This document shows positions 44,801 through 55,539 of a DNA stretch of 64,000 bases, piece after piece; position 1 is the first letter of the stretch, and each line of letters starts with the position of its first letter. Made by a program: the position numbers and the translations under genes. The stretch is from contig VUYT01000001.1 of assembly GCA_008802785.1 (NCBI GenBank), positions 1,519,608 to 1,583,607 on the forward strand, given 5' to 3'. The notes under the pieces were generated by a model. That model ran no database searches. It was not told the DNA's origin and saw only the letters and a list, made by a program, of their open reading frames with translations. The stretch comes from Symmetrospora coprosmae. Taxonomy: Eukaryota; Basidiomycota; Cystobasidiomycetes; Symmetrosporaceae.

Positions 44801-47800
44801 CCCACTCGCCCGGATCCCTCACCTCACCCTCGATGCTCGATCTATATGATGGCAATGCACCTTTTGCATCCGCGTCCAATCTTCCGTCGCCACCGCCTCC
44901 GGTCCTGGCCCCTCCTTCAGCCGCCACTTCGCCTCGGACCTCCTTCATGTCGAGAACAAGAAGCATGCGTACTGGGCTGCCCAGACCCTCTGTCTCCGCG
45001 GCGCAGTCCGACAGCCCGGTGCACTCTATGCTGCTTGCAGACTCGAGCTCTGGCACTTCGGGCATCACGCGTCGTGCAAGTACTCTGCGGGCTATGCGCA
45101 GCACAGGAGATCTTGCTGCCCCACAGCCCTCAATCCACTCGCTGGTCGGGACCCCAGACCTGTCGCTGGAAGACCTCCACTGCGATGAGTTCGGTCACCA
45201 GACCGTGCCTGTCCGCACAACAGCAAGCACAGCCAAAGGGATGACGATCGAGGAGCTCTTCAGGAGTGGGGAGAGCGAGACTATCGATGCCAAGCCTTTC
45301 GAGGCAGAATACGTCGATTATGACAGCGCGCTAGAGTCGGACACCGACCGCAGCCGACCTCGCCAGCAAACGCAGACAGAGGCGAAACAGGACGAGCGGG
45401 AACAAAGCAAGCCCGGATTCTTCAGGAAGCTTTCCCTTGCTGCGAAGGAGAAGCGTGCCAAGATGGATAGAAAACGCTCGATGTCTTCTGCAGGTCACGA
45501 GAAGGAGAAGTCTCGAGAAAGGGAAAGAGAGAAGCGGGATAAGCGAGAGCTTCCGTCACTGCCGCGAGATCTATCACAGACAAAGCTCGGCAAAGGGCGT
45601 CCCTCGTCAACGGCCATCGCGTCTGGAGTTCCAGCGCCGAAGCACTTTCCGCCTCTACCCTTCTTCAGTGAAGACGCCCGAAGCGCTTCGGCACCGACAG
45701 TCACGCTGAATCGCGAAAGGACCGCCACAGCAAACTCAAATCTGAGTACAGCCACGACCTCGTCGCCAACGCTGAGCCCGAAAGCCTCTTTTACCGCTGC
45801 TTTCAAGTCAGCTACCCTTGGCAGCAAGTCAAGGGCTGCAAAGCAGTCGAAACCAGTCCCTCTTTCACTCGCGGGCAACCACAACAGCGGTTCAACGCGC
45901 TCTACATCGTCAACAAGTAACGCCAGCAAGAGACGTAGCTACCTTATGCTCAACCCCCCGGCTATTCTTCCCGAGCTTGTAGCGCCCGGGCCCCTCACCA
46001 TCGGGCTCAGTTCCGATCAACGAACTGTACCTGCCATACAGGAGGACGAGACCATTGTCATTTCCCGCAACCCACCGCCTACGCCACTGCCAATGTCTCC
46101 TCCTCCGCCAAGCTTGCCGGACAACGCTCGGCTGGCCCGCTACACGGAGATGCAAAATAGACGAGCGGCACTGGAGCCGCTCATGGCTTATCTGCGTGAT
46201 CTGGACGATCTCACTGCAGAGACACATGCCCTGAACCTCGATGTCGCAGAGTCCCGGTCTCCCTCGAGCAGCGCGACCCCCGACCGACAGTCAGTGGTGT
46301 CGCTTAGCGTCAGGAGGAAGGCGTCGCTGGCCGCAGTATCCGACGCGTCTGGAAGCCGGGCCGACCGCACCTCGGGGTACGAGAGCAGTAAGGAGAATAC
46401 TAGCATCAGCCTTGCCAGCCCCTCCAGCTTGCAAACGCAGCAATTCCCAAAGCTCAAGAATGATGTCACCAAGAGACAGGTGCGCGCGACAAGGCGACTT
46501 GCTCCCTTTGCGTAATGTCAAGCTGACGAAATGCTTTTCGCAGCGGGTTGTGGCAGAAATTGTTGCAAGCGAGAAGACGTATCTGGCCGGGCTGTCGGAG
46601 CTGGTGGACCTGTACATCACGCCTGCATCGCAGCCTCTTCGGACGTCCTCCAATCACACTGTCCGAGAGACGGTGGTGCCTCAAGCCGAACGCGCGCTTG
46701 TTTTCAGCGTAGTCGAGTCGATCGCCCACTTTCACACGGAAGTGTTCCTCCCTGAACTGGAGGCAGCCGCCGCGCAAGTCATCGCACCGGCTTCACCGGC
46801 TCTCGACGATAAGACGGTAACGCAGGCGGCTGTCAATGTGGCGAGCGTATTCACACGACACGCTGCGTATCTGAAGTAAGCTATTCTTCTCGGCTGCCTC
46901 GGCTGTCTCTCGCTGACGGGTCATTCATCGCAGGCTCTACCACTCCTATACAGTCAACTTCCAGACAACACTGGAGCGAGTCAAGTTATGGGACTCTTTC
47001 CTGAAGAGCGGTACCGCTACGCCCCTGCAAGCGCAGCCCTCCCTGCCGGACATGAACGGCAGTGGCGGCAAGCATCCGGGGACGCATCAGCTCTCGTCTA
47101 GCCAGAAGAAGCGGATCCGTGAACTGCTGAAAACCGCGCGAAAGGATCCGGCGCACTCTCAACTAGGCTTGCAAAGCTACCTGCTGTCGCCGATCCAGCG
47201 CATTCCGCGATACAAGCTTCTCCTCGAAGCGCTCGCTGAATGTACCCCATCACTCGATGACCCTAGTCAGCCGGACGCCAACCTGGTCATTGCTCTGAAC
47301 CTCATATCCGACCTCACCCTCGAGATGAACGAGAAAACCCGGGACAGCGAAGGCCGAAAGCGGCTGCTGTACTGGCAGGCGCGTATCAAGTCACGCGGTC
47401 AATCACCTCTTGTCGCCCCTCATCGATCATTGCTCAAAGAAGGCACCATGGTGCTCTCTCGAGTAGTCAAGCGCAAGTCAGCCATTGTGGCTACCAAGAA
47501 CATCATGTCTGAGGAGCAGACCTCGCTGGTGCAGATACACACGCTCGACATCGACACCACCCCGCAGAGCTTGGTACGTGTGAAAGTGGATGAAACCGCT
47601 CGTACGAGCAGTCGATCTCACTAGGGTCTCCCTCTCTTGCAGGTGTATCTCATCTGCAGCGATAGTCTCATCCTCCTCACCGGGTCAACGAGCGAACACG
47701 ACCCGGTTGAAGTCTTCACGGTTGTCCGACTCGGCAGATCGCTTGGCGGAACCGACGAGCCCGCTGCTCTCTTTGGCTCTCAGTCCAGTAAGTCGCAGTG

Positions 47801-47974
47801 CGCCAGCGAGTCAGCACAGGCATCGCGCTGATGCGGATGTCATACGCAGTGCTCCGAGTCATCGACTCCCACGGCATCCTGTACTTCACCTGTGCGGACG
47901 AAGGCACCGCATGGGACTGCCACGAACTCCTCAACAAGCAGGCTCTCGCCAATCGCGACATGCTTCGCACTTGA
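41821..47974 (+). CDS. Leucine-rich-repeat Rho guanine nucleotide exchange factor (LRR-DH, probable PH)
   Basis: Eight exons: 41821-42229, 42331-44175, 44235-44343, 44406-46479, 46544-46875, 46934-47573, 47643-47787 and 47850-47974 (1892 residues; all phases close). Residues 1-740 are Ser/Thr/Ala/Pro-rich and disordered. Residues about 750-880 form leucine-rich repeats (LAATLVVLDLSSCHLTLIPE, CFNLEELNISRNTLPSGTLP, FHSLRVLLADACNLTNLHAS, LQRLHTFSIRGNALKSLPAW, GSLEVLLVDGNPF). A second disordered block follows, with basic EKEKSREREREKRDKRE. The DH domain (about 1480-1710) has VVAEIVASEKTYLAGLSELV, FSVVESIAHFHTEVFLPELE and the CR3-like QSYLLSPIQRIPRYKLLLEA. The last about 180 residues (from KEGTMVLSRVV to the end, with VYLICSDSLILLTG) fit a PH domain. 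It should activate a Rho/Cdc42-type GTPase in polarity, inferred. The N-terminal exon is the least certain part. Confidence 0.82.
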
Positions 47975-48244
47975 ACGCCAACGAACAGCAGTGGAAGTTG
48001 CACACCTCTCGTCCTCCTCGTAACGCTCGTTCTCAGTTGCACAGCACCATCGTTTCTCTCGTTGTTGTCATACTTTGACGTTTTCAGCACAGGCCGGCCT
48101 GAGACCAGATTGTCTCGGCGTTGTAGCAAAATGCACGTTGCAGCTGCGGGCAGCTCGTCTGTTGCTCACTGACTTTTGCGTTGCTTCAAAGGGCGGCGCG
48201 GACGGTCGCGAGACACAAGCCTTGCACCTGGATAAAAAGGGCGC

Positions 48245-51038
48245 TCACATGACCTCCTCCGTCTCCTCGATAACTTCCTCGACCCACTCTTCCAGGACTT
48301 CGGTAGCTGCCTGATCCATGACTTCCATGGCCTTTTGTACCTTGCCTTGTGCTTTCCGCTCCTCCTCGAGCTCCTTCTTCGTCCGCTGTCGCCATGCGTT
48401 CCATTCGTCGACGAGTCGGCGTCTCTGGGCCTGCAGCTCGCTCGAGACGTTCATCTCCTCGAGCTGATCGGTCTCATCGAACTCGCGGCCATACTGTCGG
48501 AGGTTTTTCACGATTTGCTTGCGCTTGACTGGCGACAGCACGGTGTGAGGCCGCGGCCGCCAGATGAGCTGCTTGAAGCCATCGAGGGGTGCCTGCTTGA
48601 CGAGCTCTGTGCCCTTGAAGTCGTACACCGCGTAGCCGGCTTCGATCTGTAAGACGCCATGGCCTGAGTCAGTCGTCCATCGTATACGAGCGCGACGAGC
48701 CAGACCATCCTGTGACTTACCGAACCGAGCCATGTCGAGCCAGCCGCCACGACGTAACGTCCACTCGGGTCCCACTCGACACCGGTCATGCCGTAGTGCT
48801 CGATCGAGTTGATCAGAGTAATGCCGGCACCGCTTGGCGGGTCCCTGCTGCTGGCGGCGTTGTCGGACTGCCTGCTCTCCTTGTCGAGGTCGACATCCCA
48901 GAAGCCGAGGTCGAACTTGCTCGTCGATCCGAGAGTGGCGAAGACAACGTGCCGTCCACGAGGAGACCAGAAGATACGGTTGCAAGTCTGACCATCGAAA
49001 GATCGGAGCTGGATGAAGTCGCCCTTGCGCGGGTCGAGCTGGTAGAAGCTGACAGCGGTCTTCAGGGTGCTGGCAGCGACCTCGCTGGCGAGATTGGGGT
49101 CGCTGGTGGTGATCAGGGCGAATCGGTCTCCCTTCGGCTCCCACGCGAAAGCGGTAACGGTATCCTTGATCTCGATAACCTGGATTGGAATGGCCTTCTC
49201 CCTGACTCTGAACACTTCGAGATTGCAGTAGGTTGCCTTCTTCGTCTTCGTCAAGCGATCGACCTTGACGCAGAGGTAGTCTCCGCTGTCTTGCCAGTGG
49301 AGCTTGCACTGTGTATGTACGAGTGATCAGCTGAGCTCAACCGACGGGAGCGGCACAGATTGCGCACCTCGGCAACGCTGAACAGATTCTTGGTCCTGAG
49401 GCTGGTCATGCTAGGGAACTGCATGAGAGACACTCGGGCAGGCTGGTTCTGGTGCTCGGGTGTCCAGAAGGCGATCACGTTCTCCCTCTGCTGCTTCTTG
49501 CTTGTGGCCTTGCCCGACTTGGCAACGCCCTTCCCATCGGCCTCTGCTGCCTTCTCCGCCTCATTTTCCAGCGAGCCTCCTCGGATCTCGTCCTCTACTT
49601 CGGCGAGCTCGGCCTCATTCAGCGGCGCCCACTCGAAGTCCTGTACACCGTCAATGTTGAGCCGCTTGTCCTTGACGAGACGCATGCTGGGGGTCTCGTA
49701 AATCCTGATTGTCGAGCCTGGCACGACTCGTCCGAAGTACTTCTCGTCCGGCGACCACTTGAAGATGGGCCACGTGAAGACCTTCTTGGCTGCGGCAGCG
49801 GTGGCTCCATCGTTGCCGACCTTTTCCTTCTCCTTCTCCTCGTCCATCGGGAAGGTTCGGATGAAGGCCCCAGAAGCGACCTCCCAGATGGCGATGTGAC
49901 GGCCAGCATCCTCCTCGGTGAACGGGTTGGTCGGGGTGGGTCGAGCGGCGGGAGTAATTGGGACGGGCGAGAGAGTGACGAGATACTTCTCGTAGGGAGA
50001 AAAGTCGATGAAGTTGACGCCAACGTGGGGGAACCGGTGGATGCGAGAGAAGGACGGTCCTCCCCAGAGGCCGATACCCTGACCGTGGAGGGTAGCGAGA
50101 ATCTGTCCAGACGGTGACCACAAGCAGTACTTTTCCGTCCACTTCTTGCGCTGGTGATTAGTTTCAAAGTTGGCGCCCTTGTGATTCCATGCGACAGTGA
50201 CCTCGTCGTTCTGGATCATAACGACCTGGTCTCGAGCCTGAGGGTCGGTCAACCACCCTTTGAGGTGCTCCTGCTGCTGGAAGCCGGAGGCGGCCTCCTC
50301 CTCGGATGGAGGAGTGAACTCGTCGGGAGTCTCGAGAAGCGAGCTTGCTGCAGTGAGAGGAATGCAGGTGAGGGCGTGCTTCCTGTCGAACTGGTCGGTG
50401 AGGTTCTTAGCGGCAGCCTCTGCTTCGGCGGGAGAGGGCAGAGTCGCGAAGAAGAAGCTGTGAAGCGAGGCAGGGTCAGGCTTGCGGCAGCATAGATGGA
50501 GCGACTGGTCTAACCCTACCCCTTTGACTTGCCGCCTTCGTCTGCAGGCATCTCAATCATCTCCTCCGTGAGTGCGACGCCTCGCTTTGACGCGAATTTG
50601 ACGAGGGCCTGGAGCAGCTTGGCCCGTCTGTCGTCCTCGACGACGGGAGCGCCATCGACGACGATGGTGCATGCGAGACTGTCAAGAGATGCAGATGCAC
50701 GTTTAGTGGTGGTCTCCTTGTCTTCGCCATTGACAGGGGCCGAGCAGAGCCATCCTGCGCCGCCAGACAAAAGAGGGCAGGCAGGCAGGCACTCACGGGT
50801 CCTCCTGGTGAACAGCGTATCTAGAGCAGCACAGCAGCAATGGGGACTATGTCAGTACACGAAGCTCACACATACGTGCCTCTTCTGCTACCCACCTCTG
50901 CTCAATGTCGCTAAAGTCGATGGGCTCGTTGTCGTACTCGTCCTCGTGCTCGTAGTCGTCGCCGTCGTAGCCCGCATCCGAGCCACGCGAGTAGCCGTTG
51001 GGGCCAGAGGACGAAGCTCCGTAAGGTTCAATGGCCAT
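48245..51038 (-). CDS. PRT1: Translation initiation factor eIF3 subunit b (Prt1)
   Basis: Six exons: 51038-50896, 50820-50797 (24 nt), 50678-50520, 50457-49368, 49308-48721 and 48646-48245 (801 residues). The acidic N-terminus (DYEHEDEYDNEPIDFSDIEQ) precedes a non-canonical RRM (CTIVVDGAPVVEDDRRAKLL, ADEGGKSKGFFFATLPSPAE). The beta-propeller/eIF2A-like part has KYCLWSPSGQILATLHGQGI, FSPYEKYLVTLSPVPITP, FKWSPDEKYFGRVVPGSTIR, DGVQDFEWAPLNEAELAE, NVIAFWTPEHQNQPARVSLM, CKLHWQDSGDYLCVKVDRLT, AFAWEPKGDRFALITTSDPN and GMTGVEWDPSGRYVVAAGS. The C-terminus (FKQLIWRPRPHTVLSPVKRK then a charged helix) is the eIF3i/eIF3g-binding region. eIF3b is a core scaffold of eIF3 on the 40S subunit. Complete and conserved; convergent with the RhoGEF gene. 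Confidence 0.95.
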
Positions 51039-51439
51039 TCTGGCAGTGCAGCTGTCGCGTCTCTGTGTGCGCACTGATGCAGCTTCTTTGTGTGATGAAC
51101 TCCGGAGGGCAGTAAAGGCAGCGATCCAAAGCGTCCTGCTGATGGGCCTCTCTCTGCCCTCCCTGCTCGCCTCCAAATTTCGGGGAAGCAGAGCAGCGCT
51201 CGGACACCTCAAACTAACAGCCAAAGAGTGAGCAGGTGCAAGAAGATGCATGCAGGCTGCACGAGGAGACTGACGCTTGTCTGGTTCTGACTCGCTTGCG
51301 GCCTCGCGCTTGTCTCGGCCCTGACAGCCTGTGCGGCTGGGATACATCTTTACCCTCCTTACTCTACCCTCTTATCCTTATCCTTATCCTTATCCTTACA
51401 GGCCTGCCTTCTTCCCGTCTCATCGCCACTCTCATCAGC
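51039..51439. promoter_or_regulatory. Divergent promoter, eIF3b (-) and orphan membrane protein (+), with (TTATCC)4
   Basis: About 400 bp between start codons. A perfect hexamer repeat, four TTATCC units, lies at 51372-51395 and runs into TTACAG. It lies 45 bp before the downstream ATG, so it is either a cluster of GATAAG cores on the minus strand or the polypyrimidine tract of a 5'-UTR intron ending at 51401. Confidence 0.45.
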
Positions 51440-52369
51440 ATGTCGTCTCTAACGGCGGCCGCGGCTCCTTCTCCGGAAGCTGCCTCTACCGTCATGGCGG
51501 CCGTCTTCGCCTATCCTCAGGACGCGTCCGAGAGGCGCACTCGCATCTGGTATGCCCTGGTGTTCATTCTAGCAAAGAGCTGTGCTCTTGCCCTCACCTT
51601 CGTGCCACCGCGAGACGACCTCTCGCATATCCTTCTGGCTCTCTCCGTTGGCAACCTTGTGTTGAGCTTCAGCATGGACGCGTGTGCCAGGCGCGAGTCC
51701 AAGCGATGGTCTGGCGAGACGGGAAGCGAAACTGCATTCCTACACTGTTTCTTGGAAACCCTGTTGGGTACCTGGCTCGCTCATAAGCTGTGCGACAAGG
51801 CCAGCAGAGCCTGGCAACGTGCGTCTCTTCCGCTCCTCCTCTGCGTATGCTTCAGACTGGCACTGCTTGAAATACCAACTGCTAATCTTGACAATTGCTC
51901 ATTCCCGCGTCAACAGGCCTTGTGTCGCGAGATGGTGAAATCAAGCTCGCAGAAGAAGAACCGTCAAATCAAGGCACTACCTCTAGCATCTTCTGTACGT
52001 CCGACAAAGAGCATCCCGGTACCCTTCCTGCACGTCAAGCTTATGTAGTCTCCCGTGGCGCACTCTTTTTTCTTGTCGCCAGCCGTCAAGCCGTCGCCCC
52101 TGGAAGAGTGGGCACAGGATATTTCCTGGGCCTACACCTGCGGCATGTTCGTCAAGAAGGCCATCGCCACTGCCATAGTCGTACTCAGGTTCGTATATGA
52201 TCAGTACGGTCAGCCGTCCAGCCTCGACATCGCGGCTCGCGTCCTTTCGAGCTTCTCCTCGCTTGTTCTGGTCGACGTTCTCGACGGTCTCGCCAAGGAG
52301 GAGAGCAGGTTGCGTTCCAAGCCCGTCCGACAGGGCATCGTGAGCAAGATGCTTGGCATCTTTGGTTGA
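51440..52369 (+). CDS. Orphan membrane protein, possibly four helices
   Basis: Three exons: 51440-51818, 51917-51994 and 52083-52369 (247 residues). I do not recognise the family. Hydrophobic stretches: YALVFILAKSCALALTFV, HILLALSVGNLVLSF, a weaker one near FLHCFLETLLGTWLAHKL, then after a cytosolic-looking linker (GEIKLAEEEPSNQGTTSS) SWAYTCGMFVKKAIATAIVV. The stretch LSSFSSLVLVDVLDGLAKEE is amphipathic. No signal peptide or known catalytic motif. Pex11-type and Pex24/28-type proteins were considered, but no defining motif was seen. Splice phases close cleanly, and the ATG at 51440 is the first in frame after the CT/TTATCC leader. Confidence 0.65.
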
Positions 52370-52508
52370 ATCGGTACAAGAAGCTATCTAGCCGAGGGGT
52401 GAGCCCGTAGTCACAACAGTATCTGTAGCTATAGTCCCGCGTCCAGTCGGGCAGATCGCCTGCAAAAATCGTGCCTTCGTGCCCTCTCCTGCATTCCTCG
52501 ATGACAAG

Positions 52509-53068
52509 CTAGCCTTGGGTACGCTCAGGCTTGCTAGAACCTGACCTTGCCCCAGGGTCGGTTCTCAACTGACCGCCGCCCCGTCCCCCGCCTCCCCGCG
52601 AGACGGACACGCTGACTGTCTTGCCACTGGACCCCCACTTTCGTCCATACCCCTTACCCTTGCCAAACCGGCCACCAGAACCACCTCTCCCATTGCTTTC
52701 CCAGTCGCCCTGCGCCAGCAAGAGGTAGTGATAAGCCGAACAGAACAAGTTGCTTGGCAGCAGTTCGGACTTACCCTGCCGGAGCCGGATCGACCATCCG
52801 ATCCAGGTCGACCTCCTTGAACCTGAGCGTTATGGATAGGCATTCCGCCGGACAACTCATCTCCGCTGAGCTCGTAGCCTGGCCTGCCGGTCGGTTGACC
52901 GCCAGCAGGTCTACCGCCACCGTAGCCGACCGCGGCAGAGCCTGTACTGCCGTAGCTTTGGTATGTTCCTTGGGCGAATGTCGAAGTCGTAGCGCCTTGC
53001 GGAAGAGCCATCGTGGAGCAAGTCATAACAAGGATGCCGATCCAGAGCGAGAGGACCGAGCGAAGCAT
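52509..53068 (-). CDS. Small secreted glycine-rich protein
   Basis: Two exons: 53068-52775 and 52709-52509 (164 residues). A clear signal peptide (MLRSVLSLWIGILVMTCSTM, cleavage likely after MALP or shortly before) is followed by a Gly/Gln/Ser/Tyr-rich chain: TFAQGTYQSYGSTGSAAVGY, GGGRPAGGQPTGRPGYELSG, then after the intron GDWESNGRGGSGGRFGKGKG and VSRGGGGRGGGQLR. No Cys in the mature part apart from none visible after the signal, so it is not a Cys-rich effector. The composition fits a cell-wall or extracellular matrix protein; a host-interaction role is only a possibility. No homologue recognised. The mature chain is strongly basic in its second half. Confidence 0.65.
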
Positions 53069-53353
53069 GGTGAGCGAAGGGGGGTAGGAATGTACAGGTG
53101 CTCGGAGCTCCGATGATGCAAGCCAGGGAGAGGATATGGAGGAATGTGTAGGCCTCGCGGTGTCGCCGCGACAGCAGGCTAAAGCGCCTTTCAAGCAGGG
53201 CGTTTCGGCAGTTCGGCTGGCGGGCGTATCAACATACGGTAATGGCCCGCACTTGAAGCAAGCTGAGGTGACCCTTTCGTCGCATCGGAAAGATGCACTG
53301 ATGCCGAGTCGTGCACCGCCCAGCGTGGATGTTTTTGGGCAGTCGTCGACTTG

Positions 53354-53683
53354 ATGCGCGCCAGTCGGCCGGCGAGACCCAACCCGCTTACCATCCGCCC
53401 AATTCACGTCCCGGCGAAGCCTTCAGCACAGTTTCAGAGCCTCTTGAATAGGCGGAGCGTCATTGAGGCAAAGGAGAAAGCGCTGCTGCCGATTTCCATG
53501 GCCCTCTTCTCGCAGCATCGCAGCCAAGGCTGGGGAGAGGTTGGCGACCGAAGGCACCGTCAGCGGATGCGGCGATCGTTAGTGCTGTCGGGCGTCAGTA
53601 CCGTGGTACTGTTCGTGATCCTCATACTTGCTCTCAGGAGGCATCCAGAGTGGTATGAGCCAGTCGGCGCATTGCCGAACTGA
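53354..53683 (+). CDS. Small single-helix (tail-anchored type) membrane protein, hypothetical
   Basis: An intronless frame of 109 residues starting MRASRPARPNPLTIRPIHVP. The N-terminal 70 residues are basic and soluble, with VIEAKEKALLPISMALFSQH resembling an amphipathic helix. One membrane helix (LVLSGVSTVVLFVILILALR) lies near the C-terminus, flanked by RQRMRR and followed by RHPEWYEPVGALPN. This is the topology of a tail-anchored or single-pass mitochondrial/ER protein. I do not recognise the family. Divergent from the secreted Gly-rich gene (285 bp between starts). It is short but shows a sensible, domain-like distribution of residues. Confidence 0.55.
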   Translation: MRASRPARPNPLTIRPIHVPAKPSAQFQSLLNRRSVIEAKEKALLPISMALFSQHRSQGWGEVGDRRHRQRMRRSLVLSGVSTVVLFVILILALRRHPEWYEPVGALPN

Positions 53684-53827
53684 GAGGTGCGGCCGCGACT
53701 GCAGAGGTCTCTTCAGCACCCTCTCACGACAACTCACCATCAACAATCGGCAAAGCCACTGGAATCAGGGTAGTCACTCGTTCCCGATCGACCTCCCATT
53801 TGCGTCGTCGTAGACCAGCTGCGGAAT

Positions 53828-55103
53828 ATGCGCACTCCCGTATCTCCTCCACGGGCGCTCTCGTGCTCGCTTCCCTTACGAAGCACCCTTACACACAATG
53901 GCCGCCATACGGACGTCCGCTTCTGGCCTTGCCGCAGCGGGAAGCCGGAAGTTGTCCTGCTCTTCATTTGCGGGAACCCCGGTACGTCCGAAGTGCCCGT
54001 TGACCAGCCAGCTTAGCACTTGTGGTCTCACATGCTCGCTTTCTCTAGGCCTGATCGACTACTACGATGAATTTCTCTCCTCCCTGCATGCTACAAATGC
54101 GGACCGGTACGAAGTCGTCGGTGTTGGACACGAAGGGCATTCGCCAGACCGCCCGCTATCATTCCTCGAGGCCCTTCAGCACCCCAATATTCTACGAACT
54201 CGGCCGATGCCTTCGCTCGGAGAGCAAGTGGCACGCAAAATCGCTTACGTCGACCAGATCCGGTCTGCATATCCGGATGAGGTGAAGCTCGTCCTGATAG
54301 GGCATTCGGTCGGAGCCTACATCTGTCAGGAGGTTGGTAAAGACTGCCCTTCTGCCGTAATGAGTACCGGTGTCTGACGTGGGCTATGTAATAGATCGTC
54401 AAAGCTCGGCCTGGAGCTGTCGACGCGGTCTACGGTCTGTTTCCCACTGTAGCAGACATCGCAATCTCGCCAAATGGCCTAAGGTGAGGCGGTTGCACTT
54501 GTCTTAAACAGCGGAGGGAGCTGACACCGATTCACCCAGCATAGGCTGTCACCCCTTTTTCAGCCGACCACTATGACCCTCGTCACCACCTTTCTCACCA
54601 TCTTGACAGCGTTCATTCCTTTCGGTCTCCTGCATGCTGTCGTCAGGCTTGTGACTGGCCAGAAAGGTGACGCGAGCAAAGTGACAGCACAGTTGGTCTC
54701 CAACCCAAGCTGCGTCTCTGCTGCGCTTGCCATGGCAGGCGACGAGATGGCCACGATACGAGAGCTGGATCACGAGTGTGAGTAGGAGAAAGATCTTCGT
54801 GTATGGCTAGTTGTGCTGACGCCGTCGGTTTATCCTTGTCGAGTTCACCATCGATTCGGGTCGAAACTCACCTACTACTTTGCTGCGGGCTCGACAGACG
54901 GATGGGTAGGATCGAAAGAGCGCGTAGCAAATCTAGCAGCTGCACTAGATAGTAGCAAGGATCTCAAGGACGACACGCGACAAAGGTGGTACATCTGCGA
55001 GAAGGGCATGCCTCATGCTTTCTGCCTCGAACACTCAGCGGAGATGTCTCGTCTCTGTGCTGGGTGGATCGCGGACGATCTGGAAAGGACTAAGAGTGAC
55101 TAG
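53828..55103 (+). CDS. Lipid-droplet-associated serine hydrolase (LDAH / DUF2305 family)
   Basis: Five exons: 53828-53981, 54049-54332, 54395-54483, 54545-54777 and 54844-55103 (339 residues). The alpha/beta-hydrolase signature set of this family is present: LLFICGNPGLIDYYDEFLSS (oxyanion loop), VVGVGHEGHSPD, then the nucleophile elbow LIGHSVGAYICQE (GHSxG), GLFPTVADIAISPNG, a hydrophobic lid-like segment (TLVTTFLTILTAFIPFGLLH), and a C-terminal LTYYFAAGSTDGW with EKGMPHAFCLEHS supplying the probable catalytic His. The GNPGLxxYYxxF motif distinguishes LDAH from other lipases. Family members sit on lipid droplets and may act on sterol esters or other lipids. The start at 53828 (MRTPVSPP) gives a short leader before the first strand. 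Confidence 0.85.
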
Positions 55104-55539
55104 AACACTCGTGTAGTCTATAGGGAAAGCACATTCGCAATTATACGAGTACAGGGGCTATCAGCTCTGCGAGTGCAGCATGGAGAGCAGTCGGGGAAGC
55201 CGCAGTCGGCGCGTCCAGGCTGCACGTGCCTCGGCCCGAGTCGATCGGGACGGCGACGCGTGCCTTCCGAAAGCTGTGAACGCGTCGATGCGAGTGCCTG
55301 CCTTAGACCTCTTTACGTCGTACTCTGGGTGTCCCCTCCCTCCTGCGCAGTGATCCAACGCCGAGAGTCGAGCTGCCGCTTGGTCCTTGGCCGCTCCATC
55401 GCTCTTTCCTTCTGCCCATCCGCACATCTTGCTTCTCGCATACACTCGCTTTCTACGCTCACTTATCACAGCTTCTACAGCATTCGCGCGTCCATCAGTC
55501 CCCTACCAGTTCCTCCACCTCGCAAATCAGCCAACCAAT
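55104..55539. other. Intergenic region, LDAH to Kre9-like gene
   Basis: About 435 bp between tandem plus-strand genes. From about 55330 it is CT-rich up to the ATG at 55540, as in other promoters here. No gene supported. Confidence 0.45.

Noticed and set aside
52709-52775. An RGD cell-adhesion motif created at the splice junction of the secreted Gly-rich protein
   Set aside because: The chain is full of Arg and Gly, so RGD is likely by chance.
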